From Cristatella mucedo (taxonomy: Eukaryota > Bryozoa > Phylactolaemata > Cristatellidae), in assembly GCA_009760855.2 (NCBI GenBank), contig WPIO01000021.1:5767001-5831000 (forward strand): a DNA stretch of 64,000 nucleotides. Direction: 5' to 3'. Of the stretch, positions 1 through 9,845 are shown piece after piece (the stretch's first letter is position 1; every line of letters starts with the position of its first letter). The position numbers and the translations under genes were made by a program. Under the pieces are notes generated by a model. It saw nothing but the letters and a program-made list of their open reading frames with translations. It was not told where the DNA came from and did not search any database.

Positions 1-389
1 ACGCGCTCTCGCACGTGGTCTCGGCATAAGGATTTGCCCGTGCGAGCTAGACGTGGTTGGTGTAATTTGTGAGATATTTCGTTGGTTTGGGCTCCGTCTA
101 TTTGGGTCGTTCCCCCCCCCCCTAGAGATGTGGGTAGCCAAGTGCGGAGACGTGTTCCCTCCTCAAGAGTGCTTGAGGTAGTGTGTGGGGTATTCCTGCC
201 TTCACATTGGAAGAGGAGCCCTAGTTCTCTAGTCAGGGCCTAGACTCCGGTTCGGGCAAGTATGTCAGCGCCAGGAACGCTCCGGGGAGGCCTGCTTATT
301 GCACGTAGACGCGCATCGAACCGCATTCGGCCGTATGTTACGCCGCTCGGTAGGCGGCAGGATACGCCTACTCCGCCGAGCCTTCGGCG

Positions 390-440
390 TTACAGATTGA
401 GTTCTTTGAGGGCGCATTATCAAGTGCATTATTATTTTTG
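390..440 (+). mobile_element. L2-A LINE, 3' tail only
   Basis: A short stretch matches the very 3' end of the L2-A family: a 'gagttctttgagggcgc' core, then 'attatcaagtgcattatt'. The same tail is seen in longer form at 7340-7410, 15830-15893 and 25720-25815. Upstream of about 390 I cannot recognise L2 sequence, so this is a severely 5'-truncated copy, which is normal for LINE insertion. Confidence 0.6.
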
Positions 441-444
441 TAGT

Positions 445-725
445 TTTTTATGTACGTATGTATATATGTATTGTATGCCGGCTCCTGACTTGTGACCTTA
501 AAGTCAAGGGAGCGTGTAGTTCGTATGTACGTGTGTATGTATGTATCGTATGCCGGCTCCTCTGATGAGCCTGTGATGTGGCGTGGACACAGGCCAGTAA
601 GTAACCCACTGGTGGCCAGATGGTGGATTCACCATCTGGGTCGGCCGGTGCACAGCTGTGGTCCGCCTGTGATGTGGTATGGATAGAGGCCGGTAACCCG
701 CTGGTGGGGAGATGGTGGACTGGAG
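445..725. repeat. local tandem duplications
   Basis: Two pairs of diverged direct repeats lie here. A segment of about 37 bp with GTAT-rich sequence followed by 'gtatgccggctcct' occurs at about 452-488 and again at 525-560. A segment of about 63 bp containing 'gcctgtgatgtgg', 'ctggtgg' and 'agatggtgga' occurs at about 570-625 and 664-720. The first long unit also carries a 7 bp perfect hairpin (gcctgtg/cacaggc). No coding content is evident. Confidence 0.55.
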
Positions 726-2929
726 AGGGGAGGAGGGGGAGTCGTGTGAGAGTAGGGGCCGAGGGGAGCCGTGCGCTCTTCGGCTCCGTGCGACAATTAT
801 TATTATAGGCAGTCTGGCGTTTGCCCTACGACAGCATCGTTGCTACGAGCATCTACATATAACAAGAACGAATGACGTCGCGGGGCTAATAACGAACCCG
901 CTCGGCCAAACGCGATACAAACACGATGTACAGCTTCTATTTCGGGAAAGAACTAGGCCGGAAACACGATGCACATAATGACGCTAGTCTCAGCTGACGT
1001 GCGATAAATACTGGCGAAGCCACGATGCTTGGAATCGCAGCTACACAGTTTCTAGACGCAGCGCCAATGCGTGCAGGTATACCGACAGTTTCGGAACACG
1101 GTGGTAACAAATAGCACCCATACCTACGCATAACAAGTCTATTACAATTGTGTCAAGCAATATATTTGACAGAGTAGGAAGTTACACAGGTTCAACAGCG
1201 GCCATTGTGTATACTAACGGCTCAGTCGCCTACAGCTCGAAGAAGCTCAAATGCCAATGCCAACTCCAGAACCGAAACTGACCGCTCATTATGAAGCTTG
1301 TGCTTCTGTACCCAGGCTGGGTTCGGTTGGCTGGGACCGGACAGCTATAGTGAGGGTTAGGGTCACCGGCTAGGCCGGGGTCGGACCTACGGCATGGCCG
1401 GATGTATGCGGTGACGTGAGGTCACCGGGGCTCTTGGGTACGGAAAGTTGGCCAAGTAAGTCGTGGTGTTGGAGGCTCCCGGTCTCGCCGAGTTATGCAC
1501 CTGGATTCGTGCAGGCGTGCTCCCGCGATGCTGCCACGCACGCAAAGGAACGAGTACCCAAGGCCCGAGCGGAGCTGGATAGCTCGCTCGTTGTTGACTT
1601 GCTTTTATTCCGCTTTCCCCGTGTAGCGTGTTCGTGACCCCCCCCCCGTGTGTTGGCGTCTTTCGATGGAAGCTTACGACTGTGGTAGTTGTCGATTCGG
1701 ACTAGCCAGCAGTTACTCAGCCAGCCGGGTTTTGGACGGCGTATGCTCGTACTGTTGGATTCGGAGTCGGTACAACGACAGGACTGCAGAAGCCGACTGA
1801 CCCCAACTAACACGTTTGTTCGCGCTTGCTGCTTCGTCTTGCGCCCCCGTAGTGTACTGTGTATAGGACCCTCCCTGTAGACTTGTTTAGTTCCCCCGTT
1901 GTTGTTGGCGCATGCGTTATAAAGATGTTTAACCTGACGGCCGCTCGTCTTACCCTAGCTCGGCGGCATGGCGAGCGGCAGCGTGGCCGGAGGATGGCGG
2001 GGTTTGGCGGGAATTAGCCTCTGACCCCTGGAACCCGGTTACACTTCTATGAGGCCTTGGCCATAGATTATCGGATACTAGGTTTCGAAGCTATTACAAT
2101 TTAGGAACCGCAAATAATGAATATCAGCTGCTTCAGTAACTCGGTTCAGAGCCCATCAGCAACCTTAAGACTGCTAAAGGTAACTCGGATAGCGCCTGAA
2201 ATACCGTTGTCAAGGCAACCTACTTACGGCGCACTTTTCGCGACTGGGTTACACCGCTCAGCCAGCGACGATACGCCCCACTTTTTCCGAGGATTGGGCG
2301 TTACATCTACCGTCTTTTTGTTGTTGAGGCCAATTATAACTGTTGCATTCTTAGAGTGAAAGACTGATGAGCAATACATAATTGCTTGGAATAACTGTTT
2401 AATTTGCAAAAAGACAGCGCACAGCAGTCGCTCCGAAGTGTTTATGTGTGTGTGCGTGTGCGTGCGCGCTCGAGAGCCTCCGAGAGCCTCCCCGCTTTCG
2501 ATTCTATACAAATTCGTGAACCGGTGCGGCGGGGGGGGGGGGTTACAGTGGATTGGCAGCAGTACCGAGGCAGCCGGCGGACTGCATCCTGGTTGGTCCG
2601 TTCGGCTAAGGCCCGCTGTTAATACGATCTTGTTTCTTCATACAGCAGTGTCAGATCTGCTATATCCCGGAACTCCTGCGCACTATCGTCCAACGTGCAA
2701 GCGACTGCCGTATGGCGAGCCAAACGCGACGGCCCGCCCACAAGTCGACTGGCCGCAAGTTCCCGCCCCGGCGGCCTCGTAACCGACAAGCTACCCAGGA
2801 GCAGGCATTAACGCTGGCGCCTGATCTGTCCTCGAACAGCCGGTATCTCGCGTTCGTTGGTAGCCTGACTCGGTGTCTACGCGAAGGCGACCCACGCTAG
2901 TTTGGGTTTCGGCACGACGCGCTCAAGTG
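726..2929. other. unrecognised sequence, no supported gene
   Basis: This stretch holds only short ORFs, none with a recognisable family motif. It contains homopolymer runs (C run near 1640, G run at 2530-2541) and a short GT/CG-rich stretch near 2444-2470. The CpG dinucleotide is common. It could be old repeat or intergenic DNA; I see nothing that decides. Confidence 0.4.
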
Positions 2930-3400
2930 CAGAGACTTGGCTGGCAATGCGCCAGCGATAACGACGCAGTGCTCAGCATTTTACAGGCACCGCTAGCTTC
3001 CTAACAGAGAAAGCACAAACGGTAGCCTGTATGCTTCGACTGACACGGCAGGTGACTTCCAACAGACTCGCTTACTGCTTACAGCTCAAGCTCAGCGCTC
3101 TAACTCACCGACCGGCAGACCGTTACTCCAAGATATAGAGAAAAGGAGACTTCGGTCAGGCCCATGTCTTATATAATGGCCATGTCGTTAAGTCATACTC
3201 TAATCTCGTACGTACATAATCATAAATCGCGATGCCCAGAGGCTTCGGCCTATCACGTCGCCATCTCACAAGCGGCTCTCACTTATAATTCCTTGGCCAA
3301 GCTCATAATTCGTAATCGACGTTCATCACTGGAACTTATAGTTCGCAATCTCGGGGTCTTGGTATCGAACCTCAACCGCCCGGGCAAATGAACACGTATA
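2930..3400 (+). repeat. unclassified interspersed repeat R3, copy 1
   Basis: This segment resembles 13425-14030. Shared landmarks in the same order are a 'gcaatgc...gacg' region, a 'cagaaaaagc/gagaaagc' region, 'cagcagaccgttact' versus 'cggcagaccgttact', 'gcggtcaggcgcatgt' versus 'ttcggtcaggcccatgt', a following 'tatata', and then about 120 bp later 'aagcggctc' followed by an 'aattc...tggc.aagctc' segment. Identity looks moderate with indels. No coding motif is seen. It could be a non-autonomous DNA transposon or part of an older element. Confidence 0.5.
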
Positions 3401-4297
3401 GGGCACTCCTAAATGCAGAACGCTGTTGCCAGGGAAATCCTGTCCCTATAGCATATAGTCGAGGCACCTCCACCTAACGCCGAACTCTACCTGCATAGCT
3501 CCCAGGGCTCGAAAGGCTACAGCGTTCTGCACCTCCGGACGGGCAGCGTGCAGCTCGGGCTTCGATGGCCGCCATTGAATATTTGCCCCGACCAACTTGC
3601 TCTGCCGAGGTCCAGTCCCTGACCGGATGCAGCCCTTGCTCCTACCCCCTAAACGATCGCCGAAACGCTCCGATGCGTTGTAGTCACCCAGCCGGGAACG
3701 GTAACGCTGAGAAAGTGAACCGCGGCGTGTGCTCATCCAAATGGATCCGACGGCGGCCGCTTTCAGCGGCTCGTGCCTTCAACGCGATTCCATTCGTCTC
3801 CGGAGCTCCAGTGGCCGCCGACGGACTGCGCGAGAGCCAGCTCGCATCCCTGCTCGTCGAAGACCCGAAATCAGGTAGACGGCTCGCAGCGAGCCGGCCT
3901 GCTTAAGTTATTAGGCCTAAGGTCGCCCTCCTCGGTGGGCAGAGAGATGTTTGTGACTAAAAAAAAATGAAACTCCCAGACCTACCCTAGCCAGGCATGG
4001 GCACGCCGGCCAACATTGCACAGTAGTTCTCGTACAGGGCAGGCGGACGGTAACATTTGCAGTAGGAAATGCAATTAGTCAGAACCAGATTATGCCTGCG
4101 CACGCACTCGTTGTTCAATGGAAGACATTTTTACATCTATCAAATAACCAAATCAAATAAGAAATTACTTTAGCCCAGCTGGCATACGCGAACGCACGAA
4201 TGCGCACGCCCACGCTAGTGCGAGAACGAACGCACGCTGATATTCCTACACTAACAAGCTGACATAATCAATGAAGTAGCATTAATGTCTTCCCCCA
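3401..4297. other. unrecognised sequence, GC-rich in its first half
   Basis: Bases 3440-3910 are CpG-rich with overlapping ORFs on both strands (96 codons minus, 113 codons plus). ORFs on both strands in GC-rich DNA are expected by chance, and neither shows a known motif. The rest is more AT-rich and featureless to me. Confidence 0.35.
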
Positions 4298-4442
4298 GTG
4301 CCTTGGCTCTCTTCAGTGTTTCCTCTGCAAAGGTACAGGGGCACGTCGGCTAGAAGTGGTGCAATGTGGCGACCACGATGCTCACGACAGACAAGCCTAG
4401 CTGCAGATTTTTGCAGCCGCTTAAAGTGTCTGATTTCGCAGG

Positions 4443-4552
4443 CCAATAAGGTGATTGCTCTTCACGACCGAGATCGTGGGTTCGAATCCTGCACTAGGTT
4501 ATCCTTTATTGGCAACTGCAGTCATTAAGGCTCTTCTGTCACTATACAAATG
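4443..4552 (+). mobile_element. tRNA-headed SINE, degenerate copy inside L2-A
   Basis: The segment interrupts an antisense L2-A copy. It has a tRNA-like box B (gggttcgaatcct, near 4477-4489), preceded by an 'aaggtgattgctc' stretch resembling the SINE region after box A. It ends in 'ctatacaaat', the tail end seen in the better copies at 8413-8543 and 6060-6195. The shared 'gcgccc' tail core is eroded. Flanking L2 sequence resumes on both sides. Confidence 0.5.
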
Positions 4553-4986
4553 AGTGTTTAACCAGCTATTCTTTTAGATCTGCAAGGAGTGACTTACAGA
4601 AGTCGAGACGGGATGTCGCAAATGCATGGACCACTTTTGATGTAGTATCCCTGTCGAAGCAAGCTCAAATTTTAGCAATACTGTGTAGCTAAAGGAAGGC
4701 AGACTTGACTGCGGAGCTGATGTAGTCGTCTAGTGAAAGTTCACTTTGGAAAAAGACATACATTTCGTGCAGATGCAGCGGGAAAAATGCTGGCAGAGCC
4801 AATTTTGAGAATTACTTTTACCCGTTCCTGAGTCCTACTTGGTTTTCCTAGCTAGTAATTTAATTATCTCGTATTTCAACTTGAAAAATTTGCTGCCATC
4901 CACGTGTGGCTTTAAGAAAAGGTCCAACTGAGTGTCTTTTCTGCATAGAAGTGAAAGCCTAGATTGTGCTTGGCGACCACACGGGC

Positions 4987-5464
<478 letters not shown>

Positions 5465-5804
5465 AACCGTTAAAAAAGTGAACTACTCACAAAGCTCTGA
5501 GGTACATCAATGGTTCCTCGGATGGTCTCTGTCCGTTCTCAACAATGCTCTAGAGTATCCCACTGAGATAAGACCTGAACCAGCGTAGTGCTGTGCCACT
5601 GATGCACAGGTGAGATGAGAGGCGCTCGAGAAGAACTTCGTGATCCTTAGTATCAGGAGCTGCCGAAAGAGCAAAGCAGAGAGACTACCTAATTCCTTAG
5701 AAGATGTAGATGTAGAAGATGATCCCGAAGCAGTGCTGACTCTGAGGAGTGACTAGCCCTTAAACCAATCTGGAACTTACTAGCTTGCTTTGAAGTTTCA
5801 ATAC

Positions 5805-5993
5805 TCACGAGTTTAGGTGGTCTGCCACAATTCGTTCCAGTGTCCGTGATAGGAACGGTAGAAGTGAGACACAGCAGAAGTTGCTTAGGTTCTCTTGGTC
5901 TAGTGTTGCATTCGTAAATAGTGATTCTGATAGCGTTCTCATCTGCAAAAGAATTTCAAGATGTTTTTCTATCGGATGCTGTTGACAGCACAC
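5805..5993 (-). pseudogene. L2-A reverse transcriptase, N-terminal fragment
   Basis: A 62-codon open stretch carries the start of an L2-type reverse transcriptase. Visible are TLDQENLSN (family form DLxNYRPVS, here NFCCVS) and LPFLSRTLERIVADHLNS, the segment preceding the RT fingers. The same segment is found at 19740-19840 in a plus-strand copy. The frame is lost downstream. It is a fragment of the element at 4298-5993, not a gene. Confidence 0.7.
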
Positions 5994-6059
5994 AGCAGGC
6001 GAATGTGTCCGGTTGGTGGAGTCAGTGACGGAGGATGAGAACTTGCTAATTCTTCCGCC

Positions 6060-6195
6060 GAGCTGATTTTGTCCAGGGATTAAGGTGCTCGCCCCAACTA
6101 AGGTCTGGCTGAGGTCATGGCTTTGAGCCCCGAGGCATTTGTTAAGCGCCCGAATAGAGATTAAGTTCTCTTGGGGTGCTGTACATATGAATGAT
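6060..6195 (+). mobile_element. tRNA-headed SINE with L2-A-like tail
   Basis: The head has a box A-like 'gtccagggattaagg', then 'gctcgcccc', 'aaggtctggctgaggtc' and box B-like 'ggctttgagcccc'. The tail is 'aagcgcccgaatagag', 'attaagttctcttgggg' and 'tgctgtacat'. This arrangement is the same as at 8413-8543. No long terminal duplication was found by eye. Confidence 0.7.
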
Positions 6196-6959
6196 ATTCT
6201 GATTTAAAAAGACGACGTTACTCTTTCGTAAGCGTTTACAGCTATCGTGAACGTCAATGGTGGAATGCGAATATGTTATCTTTAAGGACCCCTTAGCTGT
6301 TTTACTGAGCACGGGTTTTTTGCTGCTTCAGTAAACATGTAATAATTTGTGCTTTCAGATGCTAAGTCTAAGAAAAAACAACCTGCTAAATTGCCGCATG
6401 ATTGCACGTGTTGATACGATGCCGGAGTCTCAGTTTCTGTGTCAGCGTCTCTGCTGGAATGAGGCATGCCTTGACACATAGCCTAGGACAGATTAGCCTA
6501 AAGCGAAAAATGCTCCAGAACTGTCCTCCAGGGATTGATGCGTTTAGAGAAAAGTCCCTGATGTGCTAGCAGTTGCCCAATGGGCGCAACAACGTGCCGA
6601 ATTCGCATACAGCTGAAGTCCTCCCCTCTCGTTTCATCTGCTCTCGGCGTCACTCCAACTCTCTCCTTTACAAAGAGAGATTGAAGTAAATGCGAACTGA
6701 GACTAAGTCCTGGAGCTCACTGACTTAGTGGGCAATTTTTCTATGAAGATTTAGGGTCTAGCATTTGATCGGGAATAGTTGTGTAGGAAAAAACAGGCTG
6801 CATCTACGAGGGCCAACTATGTATGGCCACTTCCTCACCAACTGGCAATATCATAAAAGAAGTACGTACAGAGGAAGCCAGCTGAATGGGTCGGTTTTTC
6901 AAAACAGATCATTCTAGAAGGCCATTCATCTAATATGATGAAACTTGAGTTCCACCAAG
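6196..6959. other. unrecognised sequence between SINE and L2-A
   Basis: AT-leaning sequence with no ORF I can assign and no recognisable repeat motif. A 65-codon minus-strand ORF at 6282-6479 has no family signature. Bases after about 6900 may already belong to the decayed 5' part of the L2-A copy that is clear from 6960. Confidence 0.3.
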
Positions 6960-7410
6960 TTTTACCTTGAGTTATGAGCGATCCTTGGTTTTCCAGTTGG
7001 AACCTAACTGTTTACCTCTACTTCATTCAAACCTCAAATCCTTTGGAGACCGCGCCTTTAGTTCGCATGGTCCCAAAGCCTGGAACTCACTCCCGACTTC
7101 CGTCACGACATCCCCTGGCTTGACCACATTTAAAAAGAGATTAAAAACACACCTATTGAGGACAGCATTTAGTGGGTACTGTGATTAGTTCTTTATGTGC
7201 TTATGCTTGCTAACACTGCTCCATGCTGCCAATAACCACATTTGCAAGCTGACCCTGTGTTTGTCACCCCTAACCATGTTATTCTTGTTGCTTATCAATC
7301 ATGGTACTGCTCACCATTCGATCGTGCTTCCTTTGCAGCAAATGTAAAGCGCCGAGAAAGATCTGAGTTCTCTGAGGGCGCTTTATCGTGTAATATTATT
7401 ATTATTCTAG
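6960..7410 (+). mobile_element. L2-A LINE, C-terminus and complete 3' end
   Basis: This copy includes the end of the coding region and the full 3' untranslated tail: 'cagcaaatgtaaagcgcc', a hairpin-like 'gagttctctgagggcgc', then 'ttatcgtgtaat' and ATT repeats. It is the clearest example of the L2-A 3' end in the window. The matching SINE tails share this structure. Confidence 0.8.
6967..7188 (+). pseudogene. L2-A ORF2 C-terminal fragment
   Basis: A 73-codon ORF matches the conserved C-terminus of L2/CR1-type LINEs: NLKSFGDRAFSSHGPKAWNS, then LPTSVTTSP, FKKRLKTHLLRTAFSG and a stop. In the family this region follows the reverse transcriptase and its exact role is not established. The ORF is open to its natural stop, but the upstream RT is missing, so this is a truncated LINE rather than a gene. 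A paralogous segment is at 15480-15660 and 20960-21120. Confidence 0.75.
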
Positions 7411-7621
7411 CCGATTGCTTTACTGACTAAGTTAGCGAGACTAGCATTCTATGACAATCGGACACACCTTAGAGACCCTGAGTTTTAATCTCTACTAACG
7501 AACTCGAGATGAATCCTCGCGTATTCTCAGAATGTATCGTTTTTCTAAGTATCGCGGTAGGTAGTGCTTAAGTAGAAATGGCTTATGAGTATTGCACAGC
7601 ATAACAGACACTATGACACCC
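7411..7621. other. unrecognised short gap
   Basis: Short AT-leaning stretch between an L2-A tail and a degenerate SINE. No motif was recognised. Confidence 0.3.
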
Positions 7622-7735
7622 TGGCTTGGCTCAAGGGGTAAGGCCTTTAATGACCAAAGTCGTTCGTTCGATTGAGCCCTGCGGCTTGTGTAAAGTGCGT
7701 GGATAGATATTAAGTTCTTCAAGGAAGCTATTCAA
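7622..7735 (+). mobile_element. tRNA-headed SINE, degenerate
   Basis: A box A-like 'ttggctcaaggggtaagg' is followed by a box B-like 'gttcgattgagccc' and a decayed tail, 'aaagtgcgtggatagatatt' then 'aagttcttcaagg'. Order and spacing follow the better SINE copies at 8413 and 14158, but many positions differ. Confidence 0.5.
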
Positions 7736-7817
7736 ATACATTTGATTTATTTATATCCCTATTTAGACCTTCAGAACTTAGGGTTGGTTACCAAGTGCAA
7801 TGGCACTTCAACGACTG

Positions 7818-8030
7818 GATTCCAATATCCAGCATAACAACGATCCAAAACAAGCTGCCGTCAAAGCTATGATTTCTTTTAAACAATTTATTTGAGTTCG
7901 GTTACCCTCCCGTGACGGCTGTGGAGTGGCATAGTCAGTCTCCGGACCATAGCCCAATCTAATGTTGGAAGGATGAATTTGAAAAACGGTTAAAGCAGCT
8001 GGCAGCCCATTTCACGTCGGCCGATTTCGC
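7818..8030 (+). pseudogene. Tc1/mariner-like transposase relic
   Basis: Two in-order motifs typical of Tc1-like DDE transposases are visible in different frames. At 7818-7892 the reading HNNDPKQAAVKAMISFK matches the family block QDNDPKHTAxxV, which holds the second catalytic Asp. A stop follows at 7893. At 7927-7990, in a shifted frame, SQSPDHSPI then stop then WKDEFEKRLK matches SPDLNPIENLW, which leads to the third acidic residue. The N-terminal DNA-binding part was not found. The motif order, not ORF length, supports the call. The copy is dead. Confidence 0.55.
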
Positions 8031-8242
8031 TTTTTGTCCACTTGCAATGAGCTTAAAGTAGCCCATCAGCAAATGTTGAGTGAGCGTTTGAGTACCTCAA
8101 TGTCATATGTGAGTTCGGAAAGTTTGCAAATAAGAAAGGCACAACGTTTTGCTAGCTCAACAGCATACAAAATTTAGTCATGAATAAGCCCCCTCCGATG
8201 TATAAGCTCCAGATTTGTTTAACCATTTTTGAATCAATTAAT

Positions 8243-8268
8243 AAAACGACTTTGCACAAAGTCGTTTT
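8243..8268. repeat. 11 bp palindromic hairpin in arm 1
   Basis: The two stems aaaacgacttt and aaagtcgtttt are perfect inverted repeats with a 4-base loop (gcac). The inverted duplicate at 29830-29855 keeps the stems. It lies about 240 bp past the transposase relic and could be a DNA-transposon end. A CTAAT follows six bases downstream (8275-8279), reminiscent of a Helitron 3' end, but the spacing is short and no helicase is present. Confidence 0.6.
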
Positions 8269-8412
8269 ATGTTCCTAATAGTTTGCAGGAATGGTCATGC
8301 AATCAACAGTTTGACCATGCAAACCCAGCTCCACCATTAACCCTTCGCTCGCTGTACAATGGGCAGCATTGCCGATGCGGATTTTCACTCGTCAAAAATG
8401 GTAAGCTGCCAT

Positions 8413-8543
8413 TGATTGGTCCAGCGGTTAAGGCGCTCGCCCCGGCCAAGGTCTGGCTGAGGTCGTGGGCTCGAGCCCCGAGGCATATGTAAAGCGCCTG
8501 AATAGAGATTAAGTTCTCTTGGGGCGCTATACAAATCAATTAT
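8413..8543 (+). mobile_element. tRNA-headed SINE, best-preserved copy
   Basis: This is the cleanest copy. Box A is tggtccagcgg (8417-8427) and box B is gggctcgagcccc (8467-8479), with tRNA-like spacing. The tail 'aaagcgcctgaatagagatt' is followed by 'aagttctcttggggcgct' and 'atacaaat', then AT-rich sequence. The tail parallels the L2-A 3' end (aaagcgcc...gagttctctgagggcgct), so the SINE is probably mobilised by L2-A reverse transcriptase. RNA polymerase III transcription from boxes A and B is inferred from the tRNA-like head. Confidence 0.8.
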
Positions 8544-8727
8544 ATAAATTATATATATATAATATTTCTTTATTTTTTTGGCTCAAACGCTTTTTCACTT
8601 CAGAATGTCTTAGGACTAAAAGAGCACTGAACGCTCGGTGTCGAAGGTAATGCCGGAGAGAATTTAAGCGACAGTAATATCTGGAAAATATTCTTAGCTT
8701 CTCCTCAAGCCTCAGGAACGCCTTTGT
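8544..8727. other. unrecognised sequence between SINE and L2-B end
   Basis: An AT-rich (TA)n-like start, then unremarkable sequence. It is duplicated in arm 2 (about 29360-29552). No family was recognised. It may be part of the DNA into which both elements inserted. Confidence 0.35.
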
Positions 8728-8922
8728 ATGTAATGTAATGTATCTCCGTCTGTAACTCCACCAAGTCATAAAGACCAAGTGGGTGTTACGTAGGAGAGTT
8801 TTGTATAGCGCACTCACAGCCTGAGCGGCTTTCAGTACGCATTCGGTAGCCAACAGACTTCGCCTCACGCAACAAAGAGAAAGTGGGAAGCATAGCAGAG
8901 TCAGGAGAGCAGTTGAGGTAGT

Positions 8923-9172
8923 TGTGGTTATATTTAATTGATGACACTGCCCCTGATCGCTGTACGAGTGGGCTGTGACACTCGTACAGCGTGACTCGTA
9001 CTCGTACAGATGTGGTAAGCAGCCGGGCCGTGCGATTAGTGGTTGTTTTGCCAAGGGAGTCGGGGGGACTCCGGTGGGCGAAAGGGGCGAGGAGGGAGAG
9101 TTGTGCTTCGCCCTGCTCCGTGTGGAGGTGGAATAAACTGGTGGTGTTGCACGTTGGCTAGCGTTCTGCGCC
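8923..9172 (+). repeat. 5' LTR-like repeat, 3'-truncated
   Basis: It begins at the element terminus, contains a 13 bp perfect hairpin (8958-8970 with 8979-8991), a G/C-rich tract and AATAAA, and ends at 'gcgttctgcgcc', where it joins internal DNA. The missing last ~40 bases are present in the downstream repeat (to 9971). Compared with the solo LTR at 22763-23007 the hairpin region is expanded. Confidence 0.65.
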
Positions 9173-9177
9173 CGAAG

Positions 9178-9300
9178 ACGCGGCGGCAGCGGCGCGGCGG
9201 AACCGCAGCGGCGGCGGCGGCGCCCGAAGACGCTTCGGCGGCGGCGCCCGAAGACGCGGCGGCGGCGGCGGCGGCGCCCGGAGACGCGGTGGTGGCTTGC
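9178..9300. repeat. GCG/GCC trinucleotide-rich tract in the LTR element
   Basis: Imperfect repeats around 'gcgcccgaagacgc' and (GCG)n encode Ala-, Arg- or Pro-rich strings in all frames. The arm 2 counterpart (about 28790-28915) has different repeat counts. The overlapping long ORFs on both strands here are repeat artefacts. Confidence 0.8.
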
Positions 9301-9376
9301 GAAGTGGTGGTGGCGTGGGATGCACCATTGAGCTTCGAGGCTGTGCCGCCCGACGAGGCGCCAGCGGCGGGAAAAT

Positions 9377-9694
9377 GTGGCCCCGCGACGCATGAACGCA
9401 GCCGGCTTGTTTCCACAGGCCGTGCGGTCGCTCGCCTCCTCCGAGCATCCGTTACTTAGCCTCATAATTAAGTGGACAGTTACTGCTCCGGCGGAAAGAG
9501 TTGGCATTGAAATTGATGGAATCCGCCGCCACCTAGCGGACATCAGACCAGTACCGATCGCTAACGAACTCCTTGATGCACACTTCGATGCTGGCCCTGG
9601 TAGTATGGCCAGAGCAGACGAGCGAAGCAGACAGCTACGGCCAAGATGTGGGCTGAGACCGCCGGCGCGCTATGACTATGTGCTTAATGTTTAG
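9377..9694 (+). pseudogene. LTR-element pol C-terminus, integrase tail-like
   Basis: The 105-codon reading from the ATG at 9377 ends at a TAG. It contains ERVGIEIDGIRRHLADIRPV, like the SH3-type C-terminal part of Gypsy integrases (VxIDGxxRRRHxxDLRPV). It ends with LRPRCGLRPPARYDYVL, like the basic RRSxRxRRPPxRY tail seen at the end of many LTR-element polyproteins. The catalytic integrase core, RNase H, RT and protease are absent. The same sequence is in arm 2. The reading upstream runs through an expanded GCG/GCC repeat. A host-gene origin is less likely because it sits between LTR repeats. Confidence 0.5.
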
Positions 9695-9811
9695 CCTTCT
9701 CGTCGTCTAAGCAGTGGAGAAGAACAGCTGCTTGCTGCTCTTGCTACGTCGTTAATTGATCTCCAGATCAGGCGGGCAGCCGGGCCGTGCGATTAGTGGT
9801 TGTTTTGCCAA

Positions 9812-9841
<30 letters not shown>
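9812..9841 (+). repeat. 30-base poly-G run
   Basis: An uninterrupted run of G lies in the downstream LTR-like repeat, where the upstream repeat has 'gggagtcggggggactcc' and arm 2 has an interrupted C-rich tract. It could be a real expansion or an assembly or base-calling artefact. Confidence 0.9.

Positions 9842-9845
<4 letters not shown>

Noticed and set aside
562-615. Hammerhead ribozyme
   Set aside because: The ctgatga core and helix II stem are present, but the gaaa segment and the cleavage-site helix are not, and the neighbouring duplicate lacks the core.
8536-9543. Minus-strand ORF of 335 codons
   Set aside because: It runs antisense through the LTR element, GCC repeats, L2-B 3' untranslated region and SINE. 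It is Arg-rich with no domain, and arm 2 breaks it by indels.
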